Origin: Dryococelus australis
Taxonomy: Eukaryota; Arthropoda; Insecta; Phasmatodea; Phasmatidae
Reading direction: 5' to 3'
DNA length: 64,000 nucleotides
Assembly: GCA_029891345.1 (NCBI GenBank)
Contig: CM057009.1
Coordinates: 286,388,966 to 286,452,965, forward strand
Shown: piece by piece, positions 11,544 to 24,480 of the stretch
Layout of the letters: every line of letters starts with the position of its first letter
Numbering within the stretch: position 1 is the first letter of the stretch
Made by a program: the position numbers and the translations under genes
Notes under the pieces: model-generated
What the model saw: the letters and a program-made list of their open reading frames with translations, nothing else
Database searches by the model: none
What the model was told of the DNA's origin: nothing

Positions 11544-13589
11544 AACAATTCCAGTGCTTTCATCTGGCCTGTAGATAGCCTTTTTATATAAGTATACAGA
11601 ATGGCACTACACTCCTCCTATAAAAAGGGCTTGGAGATATTAGATTTATAATTATTTAAAGTATTGTTTGCCAAATGGAACACATTTTCCTAGTCTCTAA
11701 GGAGTACCATTATTTAGTTCCCAGCAGGAACATATTTTTGCATACGATGAGTATATTTTAGTATAAGATCACTGGGTGTTTACAAGTGAAATATATATCA
11801 CAACACAAAGTTAATATATGACGCCTTGCAATTGCAAGTTACTACTTGATTAAGTTATGCTGTTTTATGAATATATTCATGCCAGATTCGGCGTTTCAAT
11901 TGAAAGCAACCCAAAATTGCTAATATGATAGCCTCTTGATGACATATATACATATGTATAGATATTGAATCAGTGTTTTATATTTCTCCTGTGTAACCAA
12001 TCATTTATTTTCTATTATTCCAATATGTACTAACGTTTTCGTCAAATTTTAATGTTTAGTGTTTTAAGGATTTAAGGTTAGGTATTTGGTAGTCCAGTAC
12101 CACAAATAATTATTAAGAGGCATTTACAACCCTTATCTTATATTTTAAATATATGTACAATGTGAAACAAATAAAAATCTTACCATATTATAGAATTAAG
12201 AGAGCACTTATTATATTAAGATTGTATTATAAGATGAATATGAGATTTTCTCTAATTTTTATGCATAAATATTTCACGAATCTTGTATATAACTATATTG
12301 AATAATTTCAGTGCCTTCGGGCATAAGGTTATAATGTTTTTAATATGCTATAAATAAATATATAAATAATATGTAACTCTTTCAAAAGACACTATCTCTG
12401 TGATAAGTGACAACCGAAGTGAGATATATCAAGTCCACAGAAACATAAAAACAGTGTATTAAGTTCACTGAAAGACATTCCGTACGAACCTTAAAGTGTG
12501 CGTTTGTTCAAGTGCAACAAATTTATCCAAAGACATTGTGCGTCAAAAAGTGCAAAAACACTACCAACGAGCAAATTGAGCCACATGCTACTACAAATAA
12601 AAAAAAAACAAACACATATTTTTCTCTTCTTGTAAGGTCAATGTTGTTAATTCTCTATTGTTCCTAATTATAGCTGTTAAAATCGTGAATAACTTGTAAC
12701 ATCTAAGATTAACTTCCTTGAGTATAAACTGTGAATTATTCTTAAAATAGTCTTCTAACAAGATTATTGCTTTCCGTACAGGACTAGAGGAAAACAACAT
12801 CACCTATAATTGAAATGTGATTAGTGTAACAAAAAAGAGTTATTAATGTATATGTATATGTGCTCCTTGTACTTATCTGCATAAGGTTTCAATAACTGCT
12901 GGTGAGTAAGTAATTTTGAAGTTGCAAAAACAGTAACATGCCGCCAGATGGCAAACTGCCATCTCAGTGGTAATATTTCTGTGCAGTCTTGAAAAAAACA
13001 AGGTGTCCCCGTGCAGCACAGCCAACTTTGGCGTGCAAACACTACCTTTCCCACATGTAGTAAATTATCTAGAATCTAAGTTTCCCTTTTTCAGTTTAAT
13101 ATGGCTTTCTTGATAACCATGTCTATTATTTCCACCAATACCTATTACAAAGTTTCAATTCCATTTTTTTTAGCCAGCTGGCACATATAACTAACTCTTA
13201 ACAATTGTACAAGTTGGTAAAAGTAACTTCCTGGCACGTTGTTGAGTGAACTAATACCACAAGTGGGCACAATAATTTGAATCCCCTCTTACCTACATCC
13301 ACCGCCTAGTCTTTTGGGGCCTTTTAACGTTAAATGTGGCAATGGATGTACCTCCCTCTATCCCGTGGTCTCGCTACACAATGTGCATAGCCATTTATAT
13401 TTTCAAATGTAATTATATGATCAATGTAAGATTTATAAATCTTTCCTACCTTGCCATTTACCAATAATATTTCAACAGAGTTCTTACTCCTTGTAAAACG
13501 GTACCTCGAATTTAGTTTTGCACCTACGACACCGCCATAATGTATAATCGAGCATGCCAACAATCGCCTACAAGTCGACGCCTATGCCT
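11544..13589. other. AT-rich spacer, no gene seen
   Basis: AT-rich sequence between env and the second LTR-like repeat. A short purine run (AAAAAGGG) occurs near 11622-11630, but no clear LTR start follows. ORFs on the minus strand at 12591, 12821 and 13330 show no domain. I see nothing supportable. Confidence 0.5.
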
Positions 13590-14100
13590 GAGCTCCTCAG
13601 CCACACCAATATAACCTTGCCTTCCCAGGATGACTTGAACTAACGACCTGGGGGAGCTCTGGGCCTCACTGCACCATAGAGTTCTACAATTTATGGTGAG
13701 CATAATGCCACCTAGGCGGTACAGTGACATCATATGTCTCGAGGTCCCATTAGTAATCTATTAACTGAATAATATTCTGGCAAGGCTAGGGATAGCTTCA
13801 TATTGTGTAGTCATTGTAAGTGACTCAGTATCCTGAAGTAAAGTAATTGACGTTTTTTTTTCTACGTATAGTTAATGTATTGTTCTGTTCAAGCATAGAG
13901 ATTGTTATAGTAAACGTGTTTTGTATAAAGGATTCTTAATCATTGGTTTAGCCATCGACAGCTACTAACATCCTGTAGGTCTCCTTATCCTAGATTGTTA
14001 TAAAATAATGTATTGAGATACTTCCGGAGTCAATTAGTATTGAGTAGTGGAGATGCTATATAAGTAGTATAATAGGAGTTAGGGGTAGGGAGATATGCTA
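13590..14100 (+). repeat. LTR-like dispersed repeat, copy B
   Basis: Direct-repeat partner of 1140-1630, ending at the same ...GCTACA terminus but followed by different sequence (ATATGTTTC). Read on the minus strand, 13620-13678 looks like a tRNA-type pol III promoter: an A-box-like TGGTGCAGTGAGG and, about 30 bases on, a B-box-like TTAGTTCAAGTCATCC. Divergence from copy A is about 15 percent, so if these are the two LTRs of one insertion it is old. They could also be two independent solo copies. Confidence 0.55.
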
Positions 14101-14273
14101 CAATATGTTTCAGACTATTATGACCAAATTTTGAAATGATGTAGCTCGTCTCTCACCAATCTATAATTATGAACTGTTAAAATTCTCGCCTTTACCTCAC
14201 TAGGATTAGGTGAAAATTCGTCACTAAAATGAAACCATTGTCGCCGTCAACTGCTTGCGAATTAAGCATTGTT

Positions 14274-14864
14274 CTTAAAACTTGTGTCCGCTTGGGCCAG
14301 CATAAACGGGATCTTCCTCGGTGGTCGGTATGGTCTGTACCGTTGTTGCATGAAAGAGGCCAGACAAGGCGACCACATCCTGCCGCTCACATGGGACACA
14401 TTCGACATCCTCTTGGTATTCGTCCAGCACATCGTTGGCTATGTTTGCCAGCATCAGCATTGTCGTTGGGGTGAATGCACACTCGTCAACTGCATACACC
14501 ACACATCTCTCACCCTTCCACATGTGTACCTGTGGCCAGCCAACCAGGTTTGGCCGATTACCATCTCTTCCTGTAGCCCCTGCACCACAATTGCTTCCAT
14601 TTCCTACAGCTGGTCGTATAGTCGAACGGTGATGTGAGTGAAGCCGAGTGCCATGTTAGCCCCACCCTGCATTGCTAGGTTGATGAGCCCAGGGTCCGAC
14701 TGAATATTCTCTGGAGCTTCAAGGTCCATGTGTATGAATGTGTGGATTCCTGCTGTGTCTAAAATTGCGGCTGTCAGATGGTCATTCACTTCTAATGGTT
14801 TTCTCTTAAGCTGCTCAGGTGCCATTGGTCGTCTGTGTGACTTACAGCTGAGGACAATTGACAC
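14274..14864 (-). pseudogene. gypsy-type retropepsin and start of RT region
   Basis: Minus-strand remnant of an LTR-retrotransposon protease. The 14604-14864 frame shows the retropepsin order: a strand, AAILDTAGIHTF (active-site DTG changed to DTA), a loop, GGANMALGFTHITV, and after a stop the segment LQEEMVIGQTWL, matching the usual second half ending in ILGxDxL. A shifted frame at 14275-14523 (VVYAVDECAFTPTT) continues toward where RT should lie but ends near 14270. I first considered a helicase because of DEC, but the upstream protease pattern fits better. It pairs with the gag remnant at 15.2-16.0 kb on the same strand. Confidence 0.55.
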
Positions 14865-15185
14865 GACATAAGGGCTGACACGAGGTCGTGGGCAGATCGA
14901 TGTCCTGCCAAGCTCCTCTTACATATGGTTTTCCGACAGCATGCCACTGCATACATGTGGCAATGAAACATAGGCACTAGGCATGTGTGATACTGGGGTG
15001 GTCGGGCATCCTGCCTCCATCTCGCTGGCTCAGCCAGGGGAGGGGTGAATGTGGGGGCTTCTCGATTGCCCAGCAGCATGGGCTAGGACCTTCTACGTGC
15101 ACTTTTTGGGTTAATTTCTCCATACTGATGCTATTTACACAGCCATTTTCCCAGCTGTCCCCTTCGCGATTGTCACCCACAGTTC

Positions 15186-15985
15186 CCTAATTCGGCATGC
15201 GTATCCTGAGACATTCTCCCCAGGGATGTAATGAAGGGTTGAATCACATCCTGGAGGCATTGTTTCATATCTGGTAGCACGTTGACAAGTGACTCATCAG
15301 TGTACGACCTGTGGTACAGCTGGAGTTTCGACATGATAAAGCGCCTCACCCACAAGGCCTCGTATTACCTGTCCCCATAGAACTAGACGAAACTGTCTGC
15401 TTTCGCCTTGTCTTCCAAGAACTGGTTCATTGAGCCTACAGCAAACACATTCCAGGTGGAGTCGATCCGGCACCACAATGACCACCATTCGCACACATGT
15501 TCCCAAAGCTGGGTCCCCATGCTTTCCATTCATTCATCGATGTGTATGATTTACCTCATCAGCCTTTTGTCACAGTGGGTCAAAAATAAGTTCAACTCCT
15601 CAGTACCATTACCACTGTACTCCAGGAGCGATAGCAACTTGGGTGGGGTTTGTCCATGGATGGCTGGTTGGCCTCGGTGTTCGTCGAAGTTGTTCACATC
15701 CTCGAAAGGTTCGTCGCCGACATGTATGAGTATCACGCCTCTAGGCCTCTGCAGACTATCTGCCTTGGCTGAGATTCCCGGGGTTCTGAGGTGAACATGC
15801 ACAGAACCTTTGCCACATTTGGCTGGCGACTCGTGATGTGTGGCAGGTGGTAACTTGTTTCCAATGTGCAGGGGCGAGACCCCGAGCACTGGCATGCATA
15901 TTATGCACGCGAACACAACTTCCCCAAAAGTTCTCAGTTCCATTGCTTTTGCACAACGACATTGTTTCCTCACCCCGCACTGCAT
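15186..15985 (-). pseudogene. gag: gypsy-type gag remnant
   Basis: Minus-strand frames 15551-15985 and 15173-15355 together have the order typical of Ty3/gypsy Gag: a low-complexity N-terminus, PPKLLSLLEYSGNGTEELN (the usual P.L..Y.G..E....F start of the Gag core), then after frameshifts FYGD...YEALWVRR and SYTDESLVNVLPDMKQCLQ, matching the Gag C-terminal helices. It lies directly upstream of the protease remnant in the same orientation. Nucleocapsid cysteine motifs near 14950-15000 are scrambled. Gag would build the virus-like particle. It is broken by several stops and shifts. Confidence 0.5.
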
Positions 15986-18025
15986 ACACTCATATGTGCC
16001 TCTTCATCATGTTACATGTAAGGGAGTCACACTTTTGGTGGTCGGTCATGATTTTTTTTCTCTGATCATTTTGGCACTAATCCTCGCAAAGTCCCATGGA
16101 GAGCCAGTGACATCGCACATATGTGTCAAGTTCACTAGCCTTCCCCTGTCAGCGAATCTGCAGCCTGCAGCAGCACTCACCATTCACACTTGATTCCATG
16201 CTTGATTCACATGTTCAGTTCGTGAAGATAGTAAGTGTTTGTATTCTGCGCATGCGCGCTGTATCGCTAGAATTGGGTGACGAATCCTTCCTAGAGGGTT
16301 GTGGGCGAATGGTCGTTTATAGGGGGCTGGTGGAATGCAGGTAACGTGATGTGTCCACATGGCGTCCACAATGTTGGTGTCCTGGTTCTCCCTCTGACTT
16401 TCGTCCAAGATAACATGATGGTCTGTTACTGCCCTTTAGACATTGGAATACGACTGCCAATGAATTGTGAGGTAAGTTTCGCCATCTGCCCATCATGGGC
16501 CGACAAGCAGTTGGAGCCTACTTGCGAAGAAATTGTTGCAAAAAAGGATGTCAATGTGTATGTCGTCTGAGGTGTCCATGGTAGCTATTAAGAGTTAACT
16601 CAGCAGAGAATGGCGAGACTCGCCTCAAGGTGTGTATGGTTTGTAGTGGTAACCCTTTCGCAACTATAGTATTTTCAAAATGTTCGAGGGTCAGGTGGTC
16701 GAACAATGCATCAGAGTACCTACTTACTCCCTCTATACCTTGATGTTGGTCAAGGGGTGTGCAAGTTCTCTAGGGTCGAGATGTGGCCATCCTAGCTATA
16801 CAAATAAATAATGGACTTGTTTTTAAACATGAACTCCTTGTGAAACCATGCAATATATTGCATATTCTGTAGAGATACAGTGATCTGCATTTGTGTTCTC
16901 CTTCGCCATGTGCGAAATACACAGTTCCACATACCAGTTACATACACATGGAATTGCAAAATAATGTTCAGTGTAAAAGCATGCCCTGCGAAACAGGGTA
17001 TTTGGCAGCCTTCTGTTCGCCTACTGCACTATCTCACCTTATGGGAGTCGGCCCAATCTGTAAAAATTAATAGAATATTATCCATGGTCATCCAGCAACA
17101 CGGGTTCGTCCCAGACTGCCTGACCAAGATGGCCACTGTGGAGACACCCCTGCTTGCAGAGTTGATGTAACTTTGAACGAACTTACAACTAAGTGAAACT
17201 GTCCAGATTTGTGTTCATAATCTTGTATTATTTATTGTAAAATTTTATTGCAAACACAAAATAGTGTTTTATAATTGTTTGATTAAACAACAATCTTTAT
17301 TTCTCGGCCAGGCCATGACGTCTCATCCCCTCTAGTCTACTGCCTATGACAAACTCTCTCCACTGCTACATGTCGTGCATCAACACATTAGGATATGGCT
17401 CAGTATACAAAGTCACCATATGTATCTCTCCAACGATATGCACACACATCTTTAAATGTATCAAATGCCATGTCTCTAGTAATATGATGGAAATAAACAT
17501 GATACAAATTTAAGTCATCCATGTAAAATAAAACCACCCTTTTTGTAATGTCATATACTAATTGCTTTGGTATGTGGTAACACATTTGACAAAGGTAAAA
17601 TAAATTCGCAGCTATTCATCTGCCTATGCAGAAATATCCCTCACTACATTACTTTTCTCACACAACACATTGTCGGGAAACAAATACAGGGTTAGTAAAG
17701 ATTTTCTTGCAGGCACCACAATCCAAAGAAAATACCACCGACCATCCACAGCCTGTAGAATTTTAGCAAGTGTCTGGTACTTGGGTTAATGTAGAGATGT
17801 AGAGTACAAGTACGCATTCTCCAACCGAATAATACTGGACTCCTTCAGCAAACTTAGAAACACACATGATTTTTCGCAGTTTGAATCACTTGTCATGATG
17901 CAGCTATGGTATTCGGAAACAAGTTTCCATGTCGTGATTCGTGAGAGAAGGCTTCATACACAAAAGTAATTTGTATGGATAATGTAACATTTTGCTTGAC
18001 AATATGCATGTTCGCACTACTATCT
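15986..18025. other. no gene recognised
   Basis: May include the 5' part of the minus-strand gypsy remnant. Small ORFs at 16301-16570 and 16880-17170 (plus) and 17400-17585 (minus) show no family signs. No repeats stand out by eye. Confidence 0.4.
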
Positions 18026-18240
18026 TTAGGTGCCAATTGCAGTGCATGCACTGTCAATTGCAGTGCTAATTGAAATATGTCCAATGTCGATTTTGGTGCA
18101 AGCAGTGCTAATTTAATTGCATGTGGTGCCGATTATGGTGTGTGTAGTGCCAACTGCAGCGCATGTGGTGCTAGGTCATGCAGTGATTGCAGTGCATGCA
18201 GTGTCAATTAGCGTGCATGGTGTGTGGATTGAAGTGCACG
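18026..18240. repeat. degenerate short satellite (about 20-24 bp unit)
   Basis: About nine imperfect copies of a unit close to GTGCCAATTGCAGTGCATG(CA) follow one another. Examples are GTGCCAATTGCAGTGCATGC, GTCAATTGCAGTGC, GTGCCGATTATGGTGTG, GTGCCAACTGCAGCGCATG and GTGATTGCAGTGCATGC. The units contain the palindromes CAATTG and TGCATGCA. Confidence 0.7.
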
Positions 18241-21200
18241 AGGATGCAGTTGCATTATCATAAAATCAGTGCTGCAAATTTTAAAATGTATATTCATAAT
18301 ATCACTCTGACAAAAGTTTCTGGGAGATTTTGCATTTAAATGTATTACTTGAAGTTTTCATCCTGCAGGTAGTTGCTTCATGTCTGCACACACTGCACAA
18401 TAATGTAATGCGTTACTGTATCAGCGACAATAGAGATGCATCACAAGTAATTTCGTGTACAACCATACTGTGTAAAGGCTAGAATGATACTGAATATATA
18501 ATTGCTAGCTATTATATTGTTTGCAATCAATATGCTGTGAAGCCTCATTGAGGTAAGGTTAAATCTGGCCATGGACTAGTGAAGACTCTTAAATATTTCC
18601 TTCCATTCGAAGTGTACACTCCTGGATACAAGTTCTGTGGACCAGAAAATATACTTTAATTTTTTGCCACATATTGATGTTGGTGTGAACGCATTGGACT
18701 TTGAATGCAGAATACTGCCTATGATTCCAGCAAGAAATCGGAATACATGCAAGCAGCAGACAGTGTTCTTGCATGAAAATCTAAAAAATAGCTAAATCAC
18801 CCCAAAACAATGTTTGGCGAACGAATAGCTGCCTGGCGTATCTCTTAAATAACGAAGACGAAAATAAAACAACGAATGTACCAGCAGCTCAACCAGAAAA
18901 ACATTTTTAAGTAGGACATGTAGGAAAGTTTACAGGGGATGGACGCAGGGTGGCTTTCTACAATTTCTCCTAACAGGACTTGCAGTAATGGGAGATTTGA
19001 TCAGCAGAGTTAGCAGGTTAGCATATGTAGTAAATACTTAAGAAATAAAGTCCAACAGTTAGGAGGAACTCTGAAACACTATAAGCAAATGTATGCTACT
19101 GCACAAGGAGCAAAAAACCGGTCTAAGACATTACCACATAGATGGCGAAAAAAAATCAGGCGAAGGGAAGGGAGGAAACAATAAAGACTTTGACTTAATA
19201 ACTACTACCATGCGTAGACTTGTCAAATTCAGCTCGAAGATTAATAATACCATACTTCCGAGGATTGTGCGTGCCTGACGACCTACTGTGAAAGCCTAAG
19301 TGAAATGAATGGGGAGTCATAAATTTAGACACCAGTAACAGACGTGAGACCCATTAGGACGCTTACAGGAAATATGGAATTGTGCAGGTATTTTCGCAAT
19401 ATTGAACTACAGGGTAATTACAATATTTACTTCATCAAGCCGTTACCAAATCAGTGGAATTGAAGTCACCCATATCTTAGGTTCTTAGCTTAGAGTTAAT
19501 AAAATAGCATACCCATATACATACTATGATCAGTCATGTTTGCAATTATAATCTTGATGGGCAAGAGTTCGTAGCTGTGCTTCAAACAGTTTCCAGCACT
19601 CATTTAAGAAAGATCGTGGTCTTTTTCACCAATCGATTTTCAAACATATTTTTCAGTACCGAGCATGAACAGTGAAAACTGTATATTTCATTATATTATA
19701 ACCTGCTATCCGAAGAATCGTCAAGTGAGGAAGTTAGAGATTAGATGTGACACTTGAGAAATAATGCACAGTACATGTTTTTTTAAGTTTGGTTTTATCT
19801 TTAAAATTATTATATTTTATAAAATTGTACAGTTCCTAAACATTTGCGATACAGAAAATAATACTTTTACAATGCTAAATGTACAGGTTTTGTAATAAAA
19901 TAATAAATTCGCAACATATTTCCACAAACATTTTAGTTTGAGGTGTAACAGCCTAAGATGATAACATTCGAAATATAAATAAGTTAATTTCAGCTCAAAC
20001 TACCAATGAACTCGTAAACTGAGCTATTCTAGCACTGTGTGGCAGTGTGCTCACAATCTAATGCCGATATCGGAGCGAGGCACCAGAGACTGAGAAGTTT
20101 GCTCTCAGCCAAGTCAAACTACGCTGCTAAATCAGTTTAATGTTGGATACCTGTTCGTTTTCATCATAAATCAACAATAAAAGTGTTCAAAATGATGTCT
20201 CAAGAAAACAGGTGACGAAGAACAATCACAAATTTCTATATGAAAAAAAATTAGCTGTCATTTACAACAAATACGGGTGAGAAACCCACATAGAACATTT
20301 TATTCGACCTCTCATATACCAAGCCAAAAAGTAGCACAACACTTAAACGTCCATAAAGAAAGATTTATACCGCCAGCACACATAGGCAATAATCAAATAT
20401 GGTTGTCGAGCAAGTAATAGACGAAAACAGTGCACACTAGCAGCAAACTCACAATACAAACGTGGACGACACCAGTGCACTTAGATGCTGTAAACCATGC
20501 AGGCAGTCGAGCCGAATGTAAAGTGCCCTTCGTGTGCACAAAAAAATAACAGTTTACTGGAAACAATATGGCTGCTAAAAACGAATATAGAATTGGCAGT
20601 ATACTGGAAGTGTTTTAGTAGAATACCAAATGGCAGGCGAAAACAAAATATTAAGGGAAACAAAATGGCGGACAGGTCAAGGACGAATTATATCGAAGAT
20701 GACAAATGTCCCAAAGGACAAGTTCTTCCGAGATGACCACAATGATAACATCCAAGTTTGCGGACAGATCTGCAAATCTCTATCCACTACCCATTGTCAT
20801 AGTAGCCGATAAATACTCGGATGATCACCTAAAATTTTCACAGTAAATATTTCTGAAATGGAAGGTACCATTTATATGCTGTTTTCACAGATCTGAAATT
20901 TAGAATAGGCCAGTTCATAATTGCAGCCCAGCCACAGATTTTAATTATTATTAGAATGTGTATTTATTGAACACAGTTAGTAATTTTTGAAATGGAACAC
21001 TTTCTATTCGTATCAAGACAATTAAAACTAGAAAAATGAGAATGTCAATGGTGTTTGTATGCAGGGTTATAGTAAGGTAATAGAAACAATTAAAATACCT
21101 ACAGTTGTCTGCTCCATTTAACTGCTCAGTTTCTAGTCTATGATATTCGTTTCTTTACTTTTATGTATTAGTGGGCGTGGTTTTCTTCTCAATGTGTAGA

Positions 21201-21339
21201 AAACTCATGTAAAATATTGTATAATAATGTGATTTTACTGTAGCGTGTATAAGCACACTCTTAAGAAATACAAAAGTGAACAAACAATTTCTGCAAAAAC
21301 TGAAAAGAAAGAAAAAACTCTCCTTCACTGGTTGTGTTA
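18241..21339. other. no gene recognised
   Basis: AT-rich, without a convincing gene. A plus-strand ORF at 20497-20736 (CPSC near its start, basic C-terminus) overlaps an ORF in another frame at 20630-20812. The 20.2-20.8 kb stretch has weak coding character, but I do not recognise it. Confidence 0.4.
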
Positions 21340-22330
21340 AAAATGAAGCCTACCAGCTACATTACAAGCATCTAGTCTATTTGTAAAGATTGCTGCACAC
21401 ATTGTACCATTTCAGAACAGGGAGCAGTAATATGTTTTTACATATCTACTGGTGTAGTCGTCATGCCCTTGCAGACAATGTCTTTTAGCGTTCCATACAG
21501 ACAAATTTTAAAAGGGTCAGGTCAGGTAAACGCACAAGATAATATGTAGCCCCCTTCGTCCGATCCAACTATTTTGAAACAACCGGTGAATACAAGCTGC
21601 AGCACGTCTTGCACTAAGCGCTGGTCAACCATCGGGCAGATACCACATGACCCTACTAGTCTGCCGTATATGGTCTTATAACATCTGTGATTATTCGTCT
21701 GTGAGGACGTTGACATACTTTTGGGAATCCAGTGTTTCTACTATAAAAAACGAGCCTGTGCGATGATGGTTCGCTATTCTACACCACACATTTACTCTCC
21801 TTGGACGCTGACGTTCCATTTTACGAAATCAATCGTGATTGTTTACTGACCATTAGCACATGTGTATGAGGTTGACTAGGCCATGATTAGTAAATACTGT
21901 TTCATCACTAATTAATATAAATGACAATTATAATGTATCATGTCTTAATGCCCATGTACAGTTGTTAACACGGTCCACAAAATCGTTTCCATGTAGCTCC
22001 GGATGAAGAGAGAGAGAGCTCTATGATACTGATAGAATTTAATGACAGTGCAGAATGGGTAGTACACTTGCCTGGCTTATCTCACTCCCTCTTGGGAATG
22101 CACAGGAACTAACTTGCGGATTTACAGCAAGAGCAGCTAGAATATTTATCTCACCCTCCTATTTTGTCACTCGTTTGTTTCTGTTACGTTTTCGAGATGG
22201 TTCATTTCGAGTTTTTCGTAAATGGTTAAAGAGGTTTGCAAATTATTGTCGTCTATTAGATATCGTCCAGCGTACACATTCCAAAAAAGAACAGCATTCT
22301 TCCTACATCAGCCATAATCCATGAGCATGT
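21340..22330 (-). pseudogene. Tc1/mariner-family transposase relic
   Basis: Reading minus-strand frames in order gives most of a mariner-type DDE transposase. There is an N-terminal part with NPQVSS...ISQASVLPILH and HPELHGNDFVDRVN (22.2-22.0 kb), then ISDETVFTNHGLVNLIH (first catalytic Asp in SDE, about 21.9 kb), RRVNVWCRIANHH, GSFFIVETLDSQKYVNVL, then LPDG (second Asp, as in QDGAPPH), SWIGRRG, a decayed RSPDLTP region, and LYGTLKDIVCKGMTTTPVD (21.5 kb). At least six shifts or stops are present. The order and spacing match the family well. Terminal inverted repeats were not identified. It would cut and paste at TA sites if intact. Confidence 0.7.
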
Positions 22331-24247
22331 TGGGTTTTCCAGGATTGGTAAATACCATCTTCCAGCATGTCCTATATCCATGTAGTATGAACTATCACAA
22401 AGTACTGACAAGGAGGTCCTAATGCAATCAGTGTAAAGGAAACGGAATCTAAACCAACATTCAAACATCATAACCTAGTAACTATGCAGTTCACTGGATC
22501 TGACACATGTCGGTAATTACTTTTGTCATATTACGATAGCATGCAAACTACTTACACCGAAGTCCTGCAAAAACCCAATTTACTTTCTAATTCCCTCTAA
22601 TATTATTTTCTTGTTGTGAATAGGAATTGTTCCATTTGAAAAAATGTAACTTTTTTCAAGAAATACATACTATAATACTGATTAAAATCTATGTTTGGTA
22701 TGCAATTATGACCCATTGCCTAAATTTCAATTCTGTGAAAGCAGCACTTCAATAGCACCTTTCATTTCATAAATATTTGCTTTGCAGATTTTAGGTGATT
22801 ATGTACTATCATAAGGCTTTTGACTCATCTTATAATTAAAAAAGGTAGACGATTTCGCATAACATATGTTAAATGATTCTTAACGAAATTCAGTTTAGTA
22901 GACAATGTCCCACTAATACACACCACACACTTTCACAGAACCCGTTTTGGAAACCACAGATGGCTAGAGCATGTGGATTCTAATGGGATCGTACATGTCA
23001 ATTTCGGATGTAGTTAATAACATTAAACTTGAATGTAGATCCAGATCTGAATATGGTGCTTGTAATAGCATTTATATTGGAACAAACCTGGAATATCAAT
23101 GGGCTAAAACAATGCCAAAACTTGTGTGCATTTAACTTACTAACTAAAAATAGGCATTTCCAAACAAAATCCCTGTAAAGTTAGCATAATTTTATAACAT
23201 TCACAACGATTCCGTTTCAAAATGATCGTAGAATGACGTATAATAATTTTAAAAATTGTTTCATCAATGAAAATATAATTAATTGTATAATGGATCACAA
23301 AATGTCTATTTATCTTTTCTATATTGATGTAAGAGTCGATTGGAATGGGCAGAAACATTATTCATCTGCCAATGTAAAGTTTCCGATACTACAAAAATCT
23401 AAATCTTATGTTATTTAATACACAATTCATTACTAGTAATATTCACAATAATTAATAAAGCTGTAATAGTCTATTCCCGTTTTGCATAGCTATGAAAAAA
23501 TAATTAAACTATCAAAAGGGAAGAACATAGTAGATATCTAACGAAATATATCATATTGCAGTAAATATTTCCGAAATTAATAAGAGTATGAAACATATTC
23601 ATAAATAACTCTGCTCAAAACATCGATAAAACACCTATATTCTGATAGCGTACAGTATAAGGTAAATATAAAAAGTAATATTTCATATGATGTCATATAA
23701 ATTACCAAAAAAGGACATCTCATAAATATTTATTAGTGTGTGACAAACATGAGCCATTTGCATTTATTCCCGCAAAGCATGAACATTTACACACAAAATT
23801 CGATTTAAAAGCTCTTGCCTATAATTCTACTCAGCTTCTTTCCATTTAACAAACTAGGGTAGGTTCATTAAACATTTTTAACGTAACAGTAAATGCTACC
23901 ACTTGTTACTCAAAAATAAGAATTTCAAAATATCAGCCGGTGTATTTTCGTAGTGTTCATAACTGATATTACAACAGGTAAATGGCAAAATTGTGCCATG
24001 GAAATAAGGCGACTGAATATCAAATAATTGTACAATCTCTTCACTAGTTAAATGACACAACTATAATTTAAAGACTAAATTACTGTGTTCAAACTGCTTT
24101 ATTTTCAATTTTTCGCTTCCTACATCACTCGTAACTATCAGTCATAAGAGTCTGGAAAAAATCAAAATAGGCTGTTATACTTTCCACACCACAATTCCTT
24201 CCTACATTTTAACGGAAGGTAATTCTATCAGTTATCCACAGTCTTAC
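22331..24247. other. no gene recognised
   Basis: AT-rich. It could be intron of the minus-strand gene whose first exon ends at 24248. A pair of complementary ORFs at 23140-23418 shows no domain. Confidence 0.4.
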
Positions 24248-24480
24248 ACAGTACGTTGAACTGATTCAAAGAATGGAGGCCAAAAAGCAGGGACGCCCTC
24301 ATTACGAACACATTCAGTTTTTTCTCCTGTGCTGTTTAACACCGTTAACACAAGCAGGCACTTGTCGCTCAGTTCCTCGCCGCTGATAATTTTCATCGTC
24401 TTGCCAAGCGACGAACCTTGGTCGAGGTCTTCAGACGCTGTAGTCCTTCTTTCCTCTCCACAGTATTGCTCACTCGACAT
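24248..24480 (-). CDS. candidate host first coding exon
   Basis: An ATG at 24480 opens a 77-codon frame beginning MSSEQYCGEERR, of balanced composition with many E, S and T residues, unlike the AT-biased noise around it. The frame ends in a good splice donor: GTAAGA on the minus strand at 24247-24242, just before an in-frame stop would be met. Upstream (24490-24560) the sequence is GC-richer, as near a transcription start. The middle contains KCLLVLTVLN, a possible buried strand, and the end is FWPPFFESVQ. I do not recognise the protein. Further exons should lie to the left, below 24.2 kb, but none was identified. It may be a transposon-borne frame instead. Confidence 0.45.

Noticed and set aside
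14275..14523. Possible viral or Pif1-type helicase (DEC motif followed by a QTIP string, minus strand)
   Set aside because: No Walker A upstream; the preceding frame is a retropepsin and a gag core lies further upstream, so an LTR-retrotransposon pol is the better explanation.
20180..20830. C2H2 zinc-finger gene suggested by a TGEKP string and CPSC
   Set aside because: No Cys/His ligand spacing around the TGEKP string, and the two features are in different frames.
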